A stretch of 64,000 bases of DNA from Ignelater luminosus. Taxonomy: Eukaryota > Arthropoda > Insecta > Coleoptera > Elateridae. Positions 36,941 to 47,614 of this stretch are shown here, piece after piece. Numbering within the stretch: position 1 is the first letter of the stretch; each line of letters begins with the position of its first letter. The notes under the pieces were generated by a model, which saw only the letters and a list, made by a program, of their open reading frames with translations, was not told the origin of the DNA and searched no databases. The stretch spans positions 92,423 to 156,422 of the forward strand of contig VTPC01000410.1 of assembly GCA_011009095.1 (NCBI GenBank), given 5' to 3'. A program made the translations under genes and the position numbers.

Positions 36941-37966
36941 TTATTTTTCAACATAGTCTCCTTTTAGAAATATACACTTCTCCCAACGTTCCTGCCATTT
37001 TTTTAACCCCTCCAAAAAATAGGATTTGTCGAACTCTCCAAAATACGCCTCTATCTCGGCGATGACTTCCTCGTTTGAGCTAAATTTTTTTCCCGCGAGA
37101 CATTTCTTCATGTTAGGAAACAAGAAAAAGTCGCAAGGAGCCAGATAGGGTGAATACGGAGGGTGCGGCAGCAATTCATAACACAATTCATGCAGTTTGG
37201 CGGCGACAACTCCGGATGAATGTGCTGGTGCGTTATCGTGGTGAAACAGCACCTTCTTTTTCGCCAAATGCAGCCGTGTCTCCTTCCATTTTTTGTCGAA
37301 GCTGTCTAATAACTCACTGTAGTATTGTCCAGTGATCGTTCTTCCTTTTTCTAAAAAATCACCAAAAATCGTCGCCATGACCTTTCCGGCCGATGGAACC
37401 ATCTTCGCCTTCTTTGGAGCAGATTCACCGGGAGAAATCCATTGTTTTGATTGTTGCTTAGTTTCTGGTGTGTAATGATGAATCCAGGTTTCATCAACGG
37501 TGACAACTCGACGCAAAAACGCCTTCGGAGTTCGTTTAAATTGCTCCAAACACTGCTTCGAAGTTAACAGCCGCATCCGCTTGTTGTCCACCGTTAGCAA
37601 TCGCGGCACCCATCGCGCCGAGAATTTTTTCATCGCCAACTTATCAAGTAAAATATTAATTGCCGTTCCGGTCGACACACCTACGGCCTCTGCTACTTCA
37701 CGCACTTTCGTTCGTCGATCAGCGAGAATCATGTCGTGGACTTTTTGAATGATTTCCTCGGTAACCACGTCTGCCGGGCGTCCTGGTCGCTCCTCATCAA
37801 AAACGGATGTTCGCCCACGTTTAAATTCGTTGAACCAATATCTAACTGTGGTCATAGATGGCGAAGTGTCCCCATAAACAGCATCCAACTTTGCTTTTAT
37901 CTCCTCGCATTTTTTCCCATCCAAAAACAGAAAGCGAATTACCGAACGATACTGCTCTTTTTCCAT
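36941..37966 (-). CDS. Mariner transposase, DD34D, open but with lesions
   Basis: 341 codons from the second ATG. I chose it because MEKEQYRS matches the usual N-terminus; an upstream in-frame ATG would add five residues. The N-terminal half has the paired helix-turn-helix DNA-binding region (residues ~1-115) and the WVPRLLT linker (119-125; WVPHELT in relatives). The catalytic triad is present: D158 in VDETW, D244 in HHDNAPAH, D279 in CDFFLF, with exactly 34 residues between the last two. Two oddities stand out: YSPYLAPCD, where mariners have YSPDLAP, and a short gap near residues 200-203 (ATIFGDFLEKG), where relatives have about eight more residues including FWD..G. It is open throughout but may be inactive. 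Confidence 0.9.
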   Translation of the reverse strand: MEKEQYRSVIRFLFLDGKKCEEIKAKLDAVYGDTSPSMTTVRYWFNEFKRGRTSVFDEERPGRPADVVTEEIIQKVHDMILADRRTKVREVAEAVGVSTGTAINILLDKLAMKKFSARWVPRLLTVDNKRMRLLTSKQCLEQFKRTPKAFLRRVVTVDETWIHHYTPETKQQSKQWISPGESAPKKAKMVPSAGKVMATIFGDFLEKGRTITGQYYSELLDSFDKKWKETRLHLAKKKVLFHHDNAPAHSSGVVAAKLHELCYELLPHPPYSPYLAPCDFFLFPNMKKCLAGKKFSSNEEVIAEIEAYFGEFDKSYFLEGLKKWQERWEKCIFLKGDYVEK

Positions 37967-38110
37967 CTTAGCTAAAATCACGTCTTACTCAAATGGCTGT
38001 CAAATCCAAACTAACCTATCAATCAGTCTGCAATTTGTTATACCGTCGTTTGATAGATGGCAGCACACGATGATAACACCAACTTCCCTCAGGAACGCCT
38101 TCTGTCGTCA

Positions 38111-38138
38111 AACACGGGTACTTACTGAACCGCCCTCG
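38111..38138 (-). repeat. Mariner right terminal inverted repeat
   Basis: 28 bp, followed by TA. This is the transposase 5' side, about 145 bp upstream of the start codon. Confidence 0.9.
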
Positions 38139-38214
38139 TACACTTGCATAATATCGCCTCGTTACCAGTCGCTGTGGATAAAAGTAACCTACAGCCAAAG
38201 ATACTGAAACGTCG

Positions 38215-38291
38215 CTTCACAGTGGTAAAGAATTGTATGAGATCCTTTTACAGTAGTGAAAAGCTCGATGTCTCATTTCACAGTAGTGAAA
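38215..38291 (+). repeat. Three 16-nt palindromes, ~30-bp period (copy C)
   Basis: CTTCACAGTGGTAAAG, TTTTACAGTAGTGAAA and TTTCACAGTAGTGAAA, with starts 31 and 30 bp apart exactly as in copy B. The third is a perfect 6-bp-arm palindrome; the first and second have one arm mismatch. Confidence 0.65.
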
Positions 38292-39399
38292 AGCTTTATA
38301 CTATTGTTTAGTTAATAGGAACCTGTTGTTTATCGATTTGTAACGTAAAGAACTTGTTCCGAGATATTATCAACCTTTTTTATTAGTTTGTGCATTTATG
38401 AACAAAATTTAGGAATTCAATTCTTGGCTTGATCGTTTATTTATGTTAGGTGCTGATAACGGAAATTCTTGTTATTTTATAACTTGGTCAAATCGTTCTT
38501 GTTCAACGATTTGTTTGAATAAATATCTGGTTCCAAAGTTAAATGTAAAACATTTGCAGGTGACGAACCCAGTTAGATTATTGCTACCGTTTATATTTTT
38601 CATGTTATATTATTCATGCTTCTTTCATAAATGACCGCAGAATTTATAATGTTTACGGATGACGCACTGTCTAAATGTACGTATTGTCCTCACGTTACCA
38701 GCGTTTTATGCAGCGTACTGGGTTGTTAATTGGTAAATATTAATAAACTTAATGCGGCCAGATTTATCTTGTGTGCACTTGTTCTTTGTGTATTTTTACT
38801 TGTTTATCTTGCATTTATATGTGCTTGTGCATAAGTTTTTCAAACAGGTAACCAGGACTGCTGTAACTTGTTTCCTGTATTTATTTAATAGTATACTAAT
38901 AGATGTTATTAATTTAGCGTTTGGCTTTCGTTGTGTTATAAGCATGCTTATAGAGTATTTCAGGAATCAGCTGTTCCGGAACGGTGACGTTGACCTTCAC
39001 CTTCGGACATATTATTGGCTTAATCCCTCATTGTAAAAGTATCCAAAAAGAGTGCAGTACAATCTCTATTTCGTTTATTTGTGTATCGCTCGAACCTGCC
39101 GTTCGACCTTGGCAGACATCTCGCGTACTGACCTAGATACGAAGATCAGCTGTAGGGTCTTAAATTCGAAATTAGGTCACCGTTTTCTACTGCAGCTAGC
39201 GTCATCTGGATTTCGAAATTCCTAAGATTCTGCATTATTATTACCCCCTACCGCCTGCTCTAAGCCTTCCTCGCCCACGACCCCTCTTAAACTGTAAAAA
39301 GACTAGCATTACAGGTGGCGTATCGATTTTAGAGATGGCTGCGATTTCAATGGGACACTAATTTCAGTTTTGTCCGTAATACATTATTACAGTTTAGAA

Positions 39400-40675
39400 C
39401 AACAAATAGCAGATCTATTGTGTAACGATAAAAAGATGTTAGATTTGTCTTCGTCTTTTAAAATTTTTTTTATTTATGAAATTTTTGAAGAGCGATACTA
39501 ATTTTGTTGTTTGTGATAGTAACATTGTATGTTTCCGAAAAGATGGAAGAAAATATCTTAAGAGGGGGGCAGGCTGGTTCATTTTCCGATGATGGAAGAT
39601 GCCGTTTTGAATTTATGCGAGAATGTTGAACTTTTCATCTTTGGCAAATAATTTTTTCTGTGTAAGGCCTAAGAACATCTAAGGTAAATTCTCATTCATA
39701 TTATTTGTATTCTCTTCTTATGCTTTCATAGTTAATCCCTATCAAGCTCTACAATTTCAGGTCAAATTTTTCAGGCCTCTTTGTCTTGCCGTCTCGTCTT
39801 GATCACGATTTTTTGCTTGCCATCTACACTTTCCCCTTTACATAAATCGGGAGTATTACGTGGCTAGTCGAGAAAGTTGCTGTCCAGCTTCTGTATATAG
39901 TAGCGGTTGGATACTGGGGAGTTTCCGTTCATCCCGACATCCTCAGGAGGGTCAGCTTGCCATCTAGTAGGTTTATCCGAAAACACATACAGCTTAAATC
40001 ATTAACAATGCTCATTACGAAGAGAACCGTAAGTGTAATTAATTTCTACAGCGCGAAATATAATTAATTTATGTCTAAGTAGCAGTAAGGTTGCAACGCA
40101 ACGTCATATTTGAGTTTAAGTGCACAATCTACCTTCATTGGTTTTGTGAACTGATGCATTAGTTAACAAAAATATTGTAAATGTAGACCAATAACAAACT
40201 TTATTAGTTAAACTAGTAAATGTTAAGTTTTTGATTAGGAGAAACTTAACTGAGCTACCGTAGCTTCACTACGTTGCCACCTTAATAACTTCAACTCCCG
40301 ACTTTTATTTTTTTTGCATTAATTTATATTATGATTGCTGTAACTTTAATTTTATTGCTAATGTGAACAACGGTCTTGTTTGCATTTTTAGGATTCATGT
40401 GATACATTCAACTCCAACTAGTGATATTTTTAATACAATTTAAATTCGTATGTATATATTATGAGGATCCTCCGATATTTAGCATACCAATCTGTTATTA
40501 ACCTGCCGACTTTATCATTGTAATTTTGTAGATAAATCGTGTATATATTTTTTTATAAGCTATTATTCATTAAATGTGTTTATCTATTATTTAAATATTA
40601 TTTTGTTTTTGTGTGTTGTGTGTGTGTTATCCTTTCTCCCTTTTCCAATGTTTTGCAGAATTCTGACAATCCTAA
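39400..40675. other. Unassigned AT-rich DNA
   Basis: No gene or element recognised between copy C and the hairpin at 40.7 kb. Confidence 0.4.
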
Positions 40676-40679
40676 AGTC

Positions 40680-40753
40680 GGTTAATGGAATATACCGGTT
40701 ATTGGAATAATTCTCTTTTGCCCAAATGCTATTCCAATAAGCGGATTTTACCG
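40680..40753. repeat. Hairpin resembling a pogo/Tigger-like terminus
   Basis: CCGGTTATTGGAATA (40695-40709) pairs with TATTCCAATAAGCGG (40730-40744) at 14 of 15 positions across a 20-nt loop. A third related motif, CGGTTAATGGAATA, lies just upstream at 40679. Repeated and inverted CGGTTA-TGGAATA motifs resemble ends of Tigger/pogo elements, but no other end or transposase was found. Confidence 0.35.
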
Positions 40754-40784
40754 TACTTATTTAGTCTGGAAGCTATCTGTATTG

Positions 40785-42310
40785 CTGTGTACCAAACAGA
40801 AGTATGATAGATGTTGATATCACGCAACTTTTGTTCGATACGTGGATGGAATCACATTCCATATAGGAGTGTCCTGGTTCAAAAAACACGTGTGTTATTT
40901 CGGAGATATTTAATACAGCATAGTAAAACATGTAAATTACGTTGATATTCCTGTTTTAGACCCCACAAGTACCTGGAAAAACATAATGAGGCTTCTCTGC
41001 CATTGTTTTAAGTAGTACCACAAACAGGACGATATTTCGAACGACCCCCTCTTGGCTATAGAGATTCATGCGACATTTAGCATTTCCCACAAGTAGTAGG
41101 TACATTAAGTACTGTCAAATTATAAACAGCATACCTGCGTTTATAAAATATTTTTTTATTGTTAGCTTTAGAAATGCAGCAAACGGCCTCAAAATCAAAT
41201 TCCGATAACAAGCATTCCTTCTTTGCAGCCATATCTTTTATTTCATTTTTTGTAGATCTTGCTAATTGTTTTCTGTTGAAATGGCCCTCATGTTCTGCTT
41301 TTCGCTGGAGTCTCCCGTTTTCGGGTAAATTTGCATACAAAAAACATTTGTCGCACACGTCTTTACGCGATTGATAAAAGTCCAAGCAAAATTCTGATTT
41401 GAATATATTTCTGTAATACCAAATTTGTTTTAGACGTAACATCACTTTCGTTGCATTTCTGGAGATACAAGTCGTACATAGTTTGAATATTTAAGTTAGG
41501 ACACAAATAATTTTTACCTGTGCCTTTTCAGCAGTAGTGGCTCGGAACGATTTTATGCGCTGCATTGTAATTTTTTTTTCAGTTTCAGGCTTTTTAATAC
41601 AGAAAGTTTTTACCACGTTAAAGGTCATTTCTCTTAAGTACAGAATTTTGCGCAAAAGTTCCTGAAACAATCAGAGTCCCTAAAAAGAATAACTTACGTA
41701 CTTGCACTCGTGTGTTGTTTTTAACTAAAAAGTACTTGTTCGTTTTTGATCTTCTCAAATTTTCTGCTGGCGTTCTTTTTACAGCTTTAGTATTGTGTGC
41801 CACTAGTGAACTTATATCCATCCTCTGTTTATCGGTATTCCCAATTGCCCAAAACGATTGAAATATGCTTTTCCTGTTTACCTGACTAAAAAACGTAATA
41901 CATTTTTTTTTGGACAACGCGAACGTCGAGATTTTTTAGTGATCTGTCAGAAACTATTTTACCTCTTGACGATCTGTGTGCCTATTGTTCTTAAGTATAT
42001 TTTTGGTCCATTTAGTAGGAATAGCTTCTCTGTTTTTCTTTTTCGTTGTCTGGACTTCCTCTGGTTTTACATTCTCATTATTTTCTGCCTCTAAGCTCGG
42101 ACCTGTTGGTTCAGTCAACAAAGCAACTGTTCTGGTTATACTTTCACTTCCTGAAACGGTTTGTTTCTCATATTCAGATGAAGAAGAATGATAACTTGGC
42201 AAGCAGCTTTTATCATCGTTGTATGATGTTTTGGACAGGGAAGTTTTTTCGGTATTAAAATCAGTTTCTGAACCCACAGTTGCGGCAATTTCATATCTCT
42301 GTTCAGACAT
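40785..42310 (-). pseudogene. Insect repetitive transposase-like protein (DTCD/GNTDKQR family), copy 1
   Basis: Minus-strand pieces in order. From ATG about 42310: MSEQRYEIAATVGSE and an acidic/Ser-rich N-terminus ending in a basic KKKNREAIPTKW. Then RKSIFQSFWAIGNTDKQR, SSLVAHNTKAVKRTP and NKYFLVKNNTRVQV (41900-41700). Then IWYYRNIFKSEF, RKDVCDKCFL and FYKRRYAVYNLTVLN (41430-41090). Finally a decayed EPGHSYMECDSIH (about 40860). The family has this same order: basic N-terminus, GNTDKQR block, CDxC pair, YKR..YNL block, SDN block, GHS.ME.DS.H block. The SDN block is not readable here. The middle part does not match the other copies. Breaks between pieces may be introns or lesions. The CxxC pair and conserved Asp/His suggest a metal-dependent transposase; that is inference. 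Confidence 0.6.
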
Positions 42311-42689
42311 AAAACAGTAAATAAAATTTTGTAACAATTCTTAGTGAATGCTTTCTGTTTCAGAAGCAATAGGTCGATACTAATTGTAATAATCCTCTTG
42401 TAAGACAGTATTAACTTTTTTCGTTGCGCCTGTGCTATTTGCACTGGGATGTAGAGAAACAACTAAAGATAAATTCGAAAGTTTTCCGTCGTTACTTTCC
42501 AGCCATTGACAGTCCGTTAGCGATGACATAGCATTTTTTGGATACATGCAGTCTGAATAGCGATGCATTATTTCACTAATAACAATATTGCGAGTAATAT
42601 ACCTTACCTTTGTGCAACAACTGATTATCTTGTTCAAGAGACAGTATTTTCGCAGTTCTAGACAGCATTTTTGCAAAGACATTTAACAA

Positions 42690-45600
42690 ACGTAAAATCT
42701 GATTATAAGCATGGCCACAAATATTGCACATACGTTGGTAGTTCTTAAGCCAATAAAAACGTAACTCACAATCAGCTGAAGAGAGTTACGTCCAAAAATA
42801 ACTTGTTCTTTTAAGGGAAACATAAACTTATGTACGCATACGTTTCTTTTTCTGAGAGATACGCCTCACGCTATCTTGGAACACACTGCCTAAATAAATT
42901 ACATTTATGTTTCTCTGCCTAGAACTGACATCAGCGAAGTGCAAAACCGACGTAACTCAAAAATTTAAAATTTGTAGACTTGTATTGCCTTAAGCCTTCG
43001 AGTGTACCTTACCTGAATGTCGAATCTGATGACAAATGTGATACCAATAGAAAGATTAGAAGAGAAAGGAGTCCATTGATAACAAATTTAAGTGACAAAT
43101 AATTATGAGAGGTCGAAATTTAACATGGGGATCTATCGAAGCAGATTGCTTTCTACGGGAAACTTGCCGAAATATCAAATTTAGCCTTAACTTATGTAAA
43201 CTTTTAATTTTTTACGTCACTCTATCCTTTACTAACGTCAATATTAAGTAGAAATACATAATTTTCCGCGTGTTTAATAATGGTAAACAACCTTAGAATA
43301 ATTTGTTTGAATCTCATTAGTCTAATAGTAACTGTACTTAAAGTCCGAAAAATCCCTCACTGCTTTACCCTCTAAAAAAAAGCTGGAGTGGCTTGCTCAA
43401 TTACGTAGAATAATCGCTTTTACCAATTACTGCATCTACTAAAAATCCAAAATACAATTATCGATGTACAATGTAACGATAGAAAGATCCTTGGAAGGGG
43501 ATAACACGCAATAACCTTTACACAAGGTAGATTAATATGGATCCGATTGTGATTAACAAGGTAGAGGGAAATTTTAATTTTTTCATGTATCGATTTTCTA
43601 AAATTCGAGACAGCAGCTACGAATATTCATTCCTACGAACAATCTGTTGGAATTCATTACAGGGATCGGGTTAATTTAGATGAGTTGATTACCCGTGTGA
43701 AATACAACGACCTGTTTAGCCTAAGGGTTGATCTTGTTTAACATGATCGCTACGCTTTTCATATTATAGCAATATGTAATGCAGAAATCTGTAAAAAGAA
43801 AAACTTTTAGCAAATTAAACATAATTATAATTTGTTTAGTATATAACTGTAAACAGCACGAGATACAACCGGTTGTAAAATTAATTTAAAATAAAAAAGC
43901 AATTCATTTTTTGTCTTCTTACTTTTTATGATCGAATCTGTAACATTAGTAAGGTTATTAATTTTTTACGATATCTATTTTGAAAGTTTCGCTCATGGTT
44001 ATATTTATTTCATCGTATACAATAAAGATGTCAATGTCTTCTCTATCTGTCACAAAAGAATATCCTGATATCCGTAATACCAGAATGAGTTATAAAAGTT
44101 TATTACCATCTAATGAATTGTACGACGGGAAAATATAGATGGCGACATCTTAACTACAATAATAGTGTTTGTAAATGAGATGCAAAGTTGCTTTTTTAAC
44201 GTAACGTATACAATATTCGTGAATTTGATCGAGTCTAAATGAAAATCGGGCCGCCGGGTTGTCTGTTGTATTTATAACCCACTATTTCTGAATCTACTCA
44301 GTACGTTCGGCTACAACTAGAAAACGGTTTGCTTTTCTATATTATAATATCTATCGTTTTCTTATTTTAATCAGTTTTTTTTTCTTTAAATCTATCGGTT
44401 CGAATTTGAATTCTGTGGTCACATCGAATACCTTCTGTACAAGTTAATTAAAATCCGAATGTAAATGTTGGACACATGAAGAGGACGATGTTTACTCAAA
44501 TTTAGACATTAATGATGATTGACATTTCTTAAACGTGGGTGGCTAATTTATTTTCCAGCAGTTTCTCCCTTTTGATTAATTAGCAGTGTAACAGTATATT
44601 TTACGTGTATTCAATGTTTACAAGTCCCTGATATGCATGTATCCAGTTATAATTGGAGAATTTGGCAGAAGAAATTGTGTTAAGGTAAAGAATTTCATAA
44701 TTGTCGTTATTTTTAGATACAATTACTTTTAAATAGAGCTACTTGGATGTTATTTTTGCAATCTTTAAGCCCTGGACTTTTGTGTGATTTTCTAAACTAA
44801 ACGAAACATTCTTTAAGTGCACACTGTTGTAATAGACAATCTAATTATAACATAATTTAGTGGTTTGAAATGTCGGCTAATGACTGTAAAATTAGTGATA
44901 TTTTGTGTGTCTAAAGAAATTAAGGCAGTTACCAAAGAGGTAAGAATGTAATCAAGAATTTAATTACTTGAAGGACGAAGTAATTTGCAATTGCATATTC
45001 CAAATGCATTATTTGTTTACAAATTGTAGCCTTTTTTTCTCACATAATGTTGCTTAAAAAGAGTAAAACAGTAAAATTATAGGTTATGAGCTACACGCAT
45101 TTCCTTTTTATGTCGTGTATAGTTGACAAACTAGCGTTACAGCAGCGAGCAATTTTCATGAAAGGTTATTTTAAATACAGGAGCCAGCGACAGTAACCTC
45201 CAAAAGCACATTAAAAAAAGTGATGATGGTGACGGAAGATTAACAAGAGGCGTTTCAGAAATAGTAGAGGTTACAAATAAATAGATCAATGGAGCGAGTG
45301 CAAAAGTACTGAAAAATTAATGTTGCTTCCTTTCATTATAACTGAGAAGATGTAAAGGTTTTTTTTTTATAATATTATTGTACTCATTTGTACTTGTAGT
45401 CTTTATGAATTATTGCTTACAAAATCTAAAATTATAACGTTAGAACAACTGACACAGTTGACAAATTGATCCGTGCAGACGTCGTATCTTGGTGTTTGGA
45501 CAGTCTTAAAAGAGTTACTTAATGTGTTGGACAGACTTTTAGTAAATTGATGTTCTAAATAAAATTAGTATGACAACTCAAATAACTTTTGTAAAAGGCA

Positions 45601-46005
45601 ATATCAAAGTTGTGTTCAGTTCGCCTACTTTTGAAAGTTTAGGTTCAAAGATATTAGAGGAATTAAATTAAATAAACGTCTACAATAAATAAATAACGTT
45701 TAGAGAACAAAATTGTCATTAATTCAACTTAAAATGTGGTTTATATAAAATATTTTCTTGCGGATTATCTTTATATTATGAGTGATATTTATGAAAAAAT
45801 GACTGATGTGACTTAACACTTTTTACCTCATGTTTTAAGCACTCGCCCTGTAACTTAACACTGAGTCGTACTCATGATATAACACAATTTAAACACAACA
45901 GTAGTTTTTTACAGCTTTACGTATTTCTTCAAACAGCAAGTTAAGAATCCTTAACAATAGATTATCTTAATCAAAAATGCAAAAGACGCTGTCTTCTTCA
46001 GCTCT
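42690..46005. other. Unassigned AT-rich DNA
   Basis: No gene or element recognised. A short open stretch near 45180-45270 (SNLQKHIKKSDDGDGR) might be a zinc-finger-like remnant but is too short to call. Confidence 0.4.
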
Positions 46006-46014
46006 TTCAAAATG

Positions 46015-46475
46015 TCATAAGTTGTTATACAATTGGTGAAAAACTTTGGTGACCCAGTTCAACAGATTTTGTAGGTGGTTGTATTTTTTAGTACTTATCG
46101 ATCTTGGAACGAGTTGTGGCAAATCTGAAGTATTAGAGGTTGCAATATTACGACGGTCCCTGTTGAAATTGACTTCGATGAAATCTTGGTCAAAATCTGT
46201 TTTGCTTGATCTCACTTGAAGGTCGACAACATTAGCTATTAGGAAAGGGTCGCTAGGGCTTGATTTTTTCCTTAATAAAAATGAAACTTCGTACAAACTT
46301 TTGAAAAGTTTGTAAAGTTTCCCATTTTCATATACTTATTACCGTATAAGACTTTTTCTTATTGTAGATTCGTACTAATTGCTGCCAGTCCCATGGTATC
46401 ATAATTCTAAACTGACTTTCTTTTCTCCATTGTATTTTCACTAGATCGTGGCGTGAATCAGGTGTGTATGTTGCA
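46015..46475 (-). pseudogene. DTCD/GNTDKQR family, copy 2, C-terminal part
   Basis: On the minus strand: HTHLIHATI (about 46470), IPWDWQQLVR, then KLYKLFKSLYEVSFLLRKK and a 93-codon open piece ending TKKYNHLQNLLNWVTKVFHQ and LYNNL. The last segment matches the C-terminus of copy 3 (AAKYHHLLELLE.VDKSFQPY), and the first matches copy 3 GHTHMQAVHAITE. It appears to continue the middle part at 50.9-52.05 kb, from which it is separated by a 4.4-kb block of other elements. Two stops follow HATI. Confidence 0.55.
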
Positions 46476-46495
46476 GGGATACGATAAAAGCAGGA

Positions 46496-46622
46496 TTTTG
46501 ATCAAATCCCTAAGAGAGTTGATCAATTCACGGGAAATGTTAAAATGGCAACTCGATATGGTCATTTCCCTAAACAAATTTAGTAATTTGATCAAATCCC
46601 TAAACAGATTTAGTAAAATGAC
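46496..46622 (+). repeat. TTTGATCAAATCCCTAA direct repeats
   Basis: A 17-bp identical string at 46497 and 46587, with the palindromic core TTTGATCAAA. A related TTTCCCTAAACAAATTTAG at 46565 overlaps the pattern of ATCCCTAAACAGATTTAG at 46596. The cluster lies directly 5' of the KRBA2-like pseudogene and may be that element's terminal or promoter region. Confidence 0.45.
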
Positions 46623-46824
46623 GGAAATAGCATGTCAGTACTTGTACAACACTGCTTCGCGCTTGTTACCACGCTCTTCTACCTCATGGTTCCCCTTCGG
46701 CACCGGTGCCGCCCAGCTCAGGCACACACAGTTGCACACAAACATTACGAGAGGAAGTTCGGACGCATTTTCATTAATTTTTTCGCAATTTCTACGTTCG
46801 CCAAGTGTACGCACATCCAAAGAT

Positions 46825-47600
46825 GGCTTCGGATACAGGACAAAATCAGACTCAGACTGAATTTGTGTGTGAAGAACAGTTCAATGAAACTATCAGGACC
46901 TTTCTAGACGGGTAGCATGATAAAGGAAAACCGTTATGGACTTGCCAAAGGATAGAAGAAGCTATCACAGCCATTGAACAATTTAAATTAGCACTAGTAC
47001 TAAAATTTCAACGAACAAAAAACAGTACTATTACGGAAAAAAATATGATCTTATAGAAGTAGGTACTAAAAAGTCTTTGATTTTGAAGAGAAAGCCTGAC
47101 TCTAACCCAGTTGTGAAAATAGTGCTTACGGAAGAATATAATCACACAAAGGAATCGTCGTTAGCCCAATTGTGTCCAGCGACTTCAATCATTGTGGTCA
47201 AATTGATTTAGTTGACTTACCTAGTACATTATCAAGATCACGCGACAAAATTCAGCTCTCCGCGGCCGTTGACTTCGAAAAGAGCAACTGAAGTAACAAT
47301 AGAACTATTAAAAATCTTTTTAGAAGTTGGTTGACTTCATATACAATACTACAAGTGACGACGGCCGTGAATTTATGGCTGCTCTAATACAAGAATTAAC
47401 AACATGCAAAATTGCTAATGGTAGGCCTAGACATACAACAAGTCAAGGATTGGTTGAGCGATCAAATCAAGATGTCGAAGCTATGTTACGTGGTTGGCTA
47501 ATTGACAATGACACAAAAAATTGGGCTATCAGTTGTTACTTTGTTCAATTTCAAAAGAATCCCTCTCTTCACTGTACCATTAAACGATTACCGTAAAAAC
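46825..47600 (+). pseudogene. KRBA2-like integrase pseudogene (gypsy-derived)
   Basis: ATG at 46825 begins MASDTGQNQTQTEFVCEEQF, interrupted by TAG near 46913. Then KKYDLIEVGTKKSLILKRKP (about 47035), QIDLVDLPST, HYQDHATKFSS.RPLTSKRA and, in one open frame from 47330, DDGREFMAALIQEL, GRPRHTTSQGLVERSNQDVE and NWAISCYFVQFQKN. This is a retroviral-type integrase core close to KRAB-A domain-containing protein 2-like (KRBA2/GIN-type) proteins of arthropods. The first Asp is in QIDLVD, the second in DDGREF (usually SDNGREF), the Glu in LVERSN. Shifts occur near 47210 and 47320. It ends where a LINE begins. Confidence 0.7.
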
Positions 47601-47614
47601 TAATTACAAATTTA

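Larger units (their letters stand above)
36876..38138 (-). mobile_element. Full-length mariner element (irritans-like)
   Basis: The ends are 28-bp inverted repeats. The left one starts CGAGGGCGGTTCAATAAGTA at 36876 and the right one (38111-38138) matches at 26 of 28 positions. Both are flanked by TA (36874-36875, 38139-38140), the mariner target duplication. At 1263 bp it is close to the usual 1.3 kb. It holds one long transposase frame on the minus strand. Its insertion site lies inside copy C of the triplicated locus, in a stretch that is uninterrupted in copy B. Confidence 0.95.
35725..39390 (+). repeat. Triplicated noncoding locus, copy C (interrupted by mariner)
   Basis: The closest relative of copy B, collinear with it apart from the 1263-bp mariner inserted at 36874-38140. 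Shared landmarks are the C-run/G-run hairpin (36191-36211), the triple palindrome (38215-38291), the exon-like block starting GAATCAGCTGTTCCGGAA (38964-39038) and the 3' block CGAACCTGCCGTTCGACC (39087) to TTTTGTCCGTAA (39370). The donor after the exon-like block differs: copies A and B have GTAAGTAT, copy C has GTATCC. No conserved reading frame. Confidence 0.75.
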
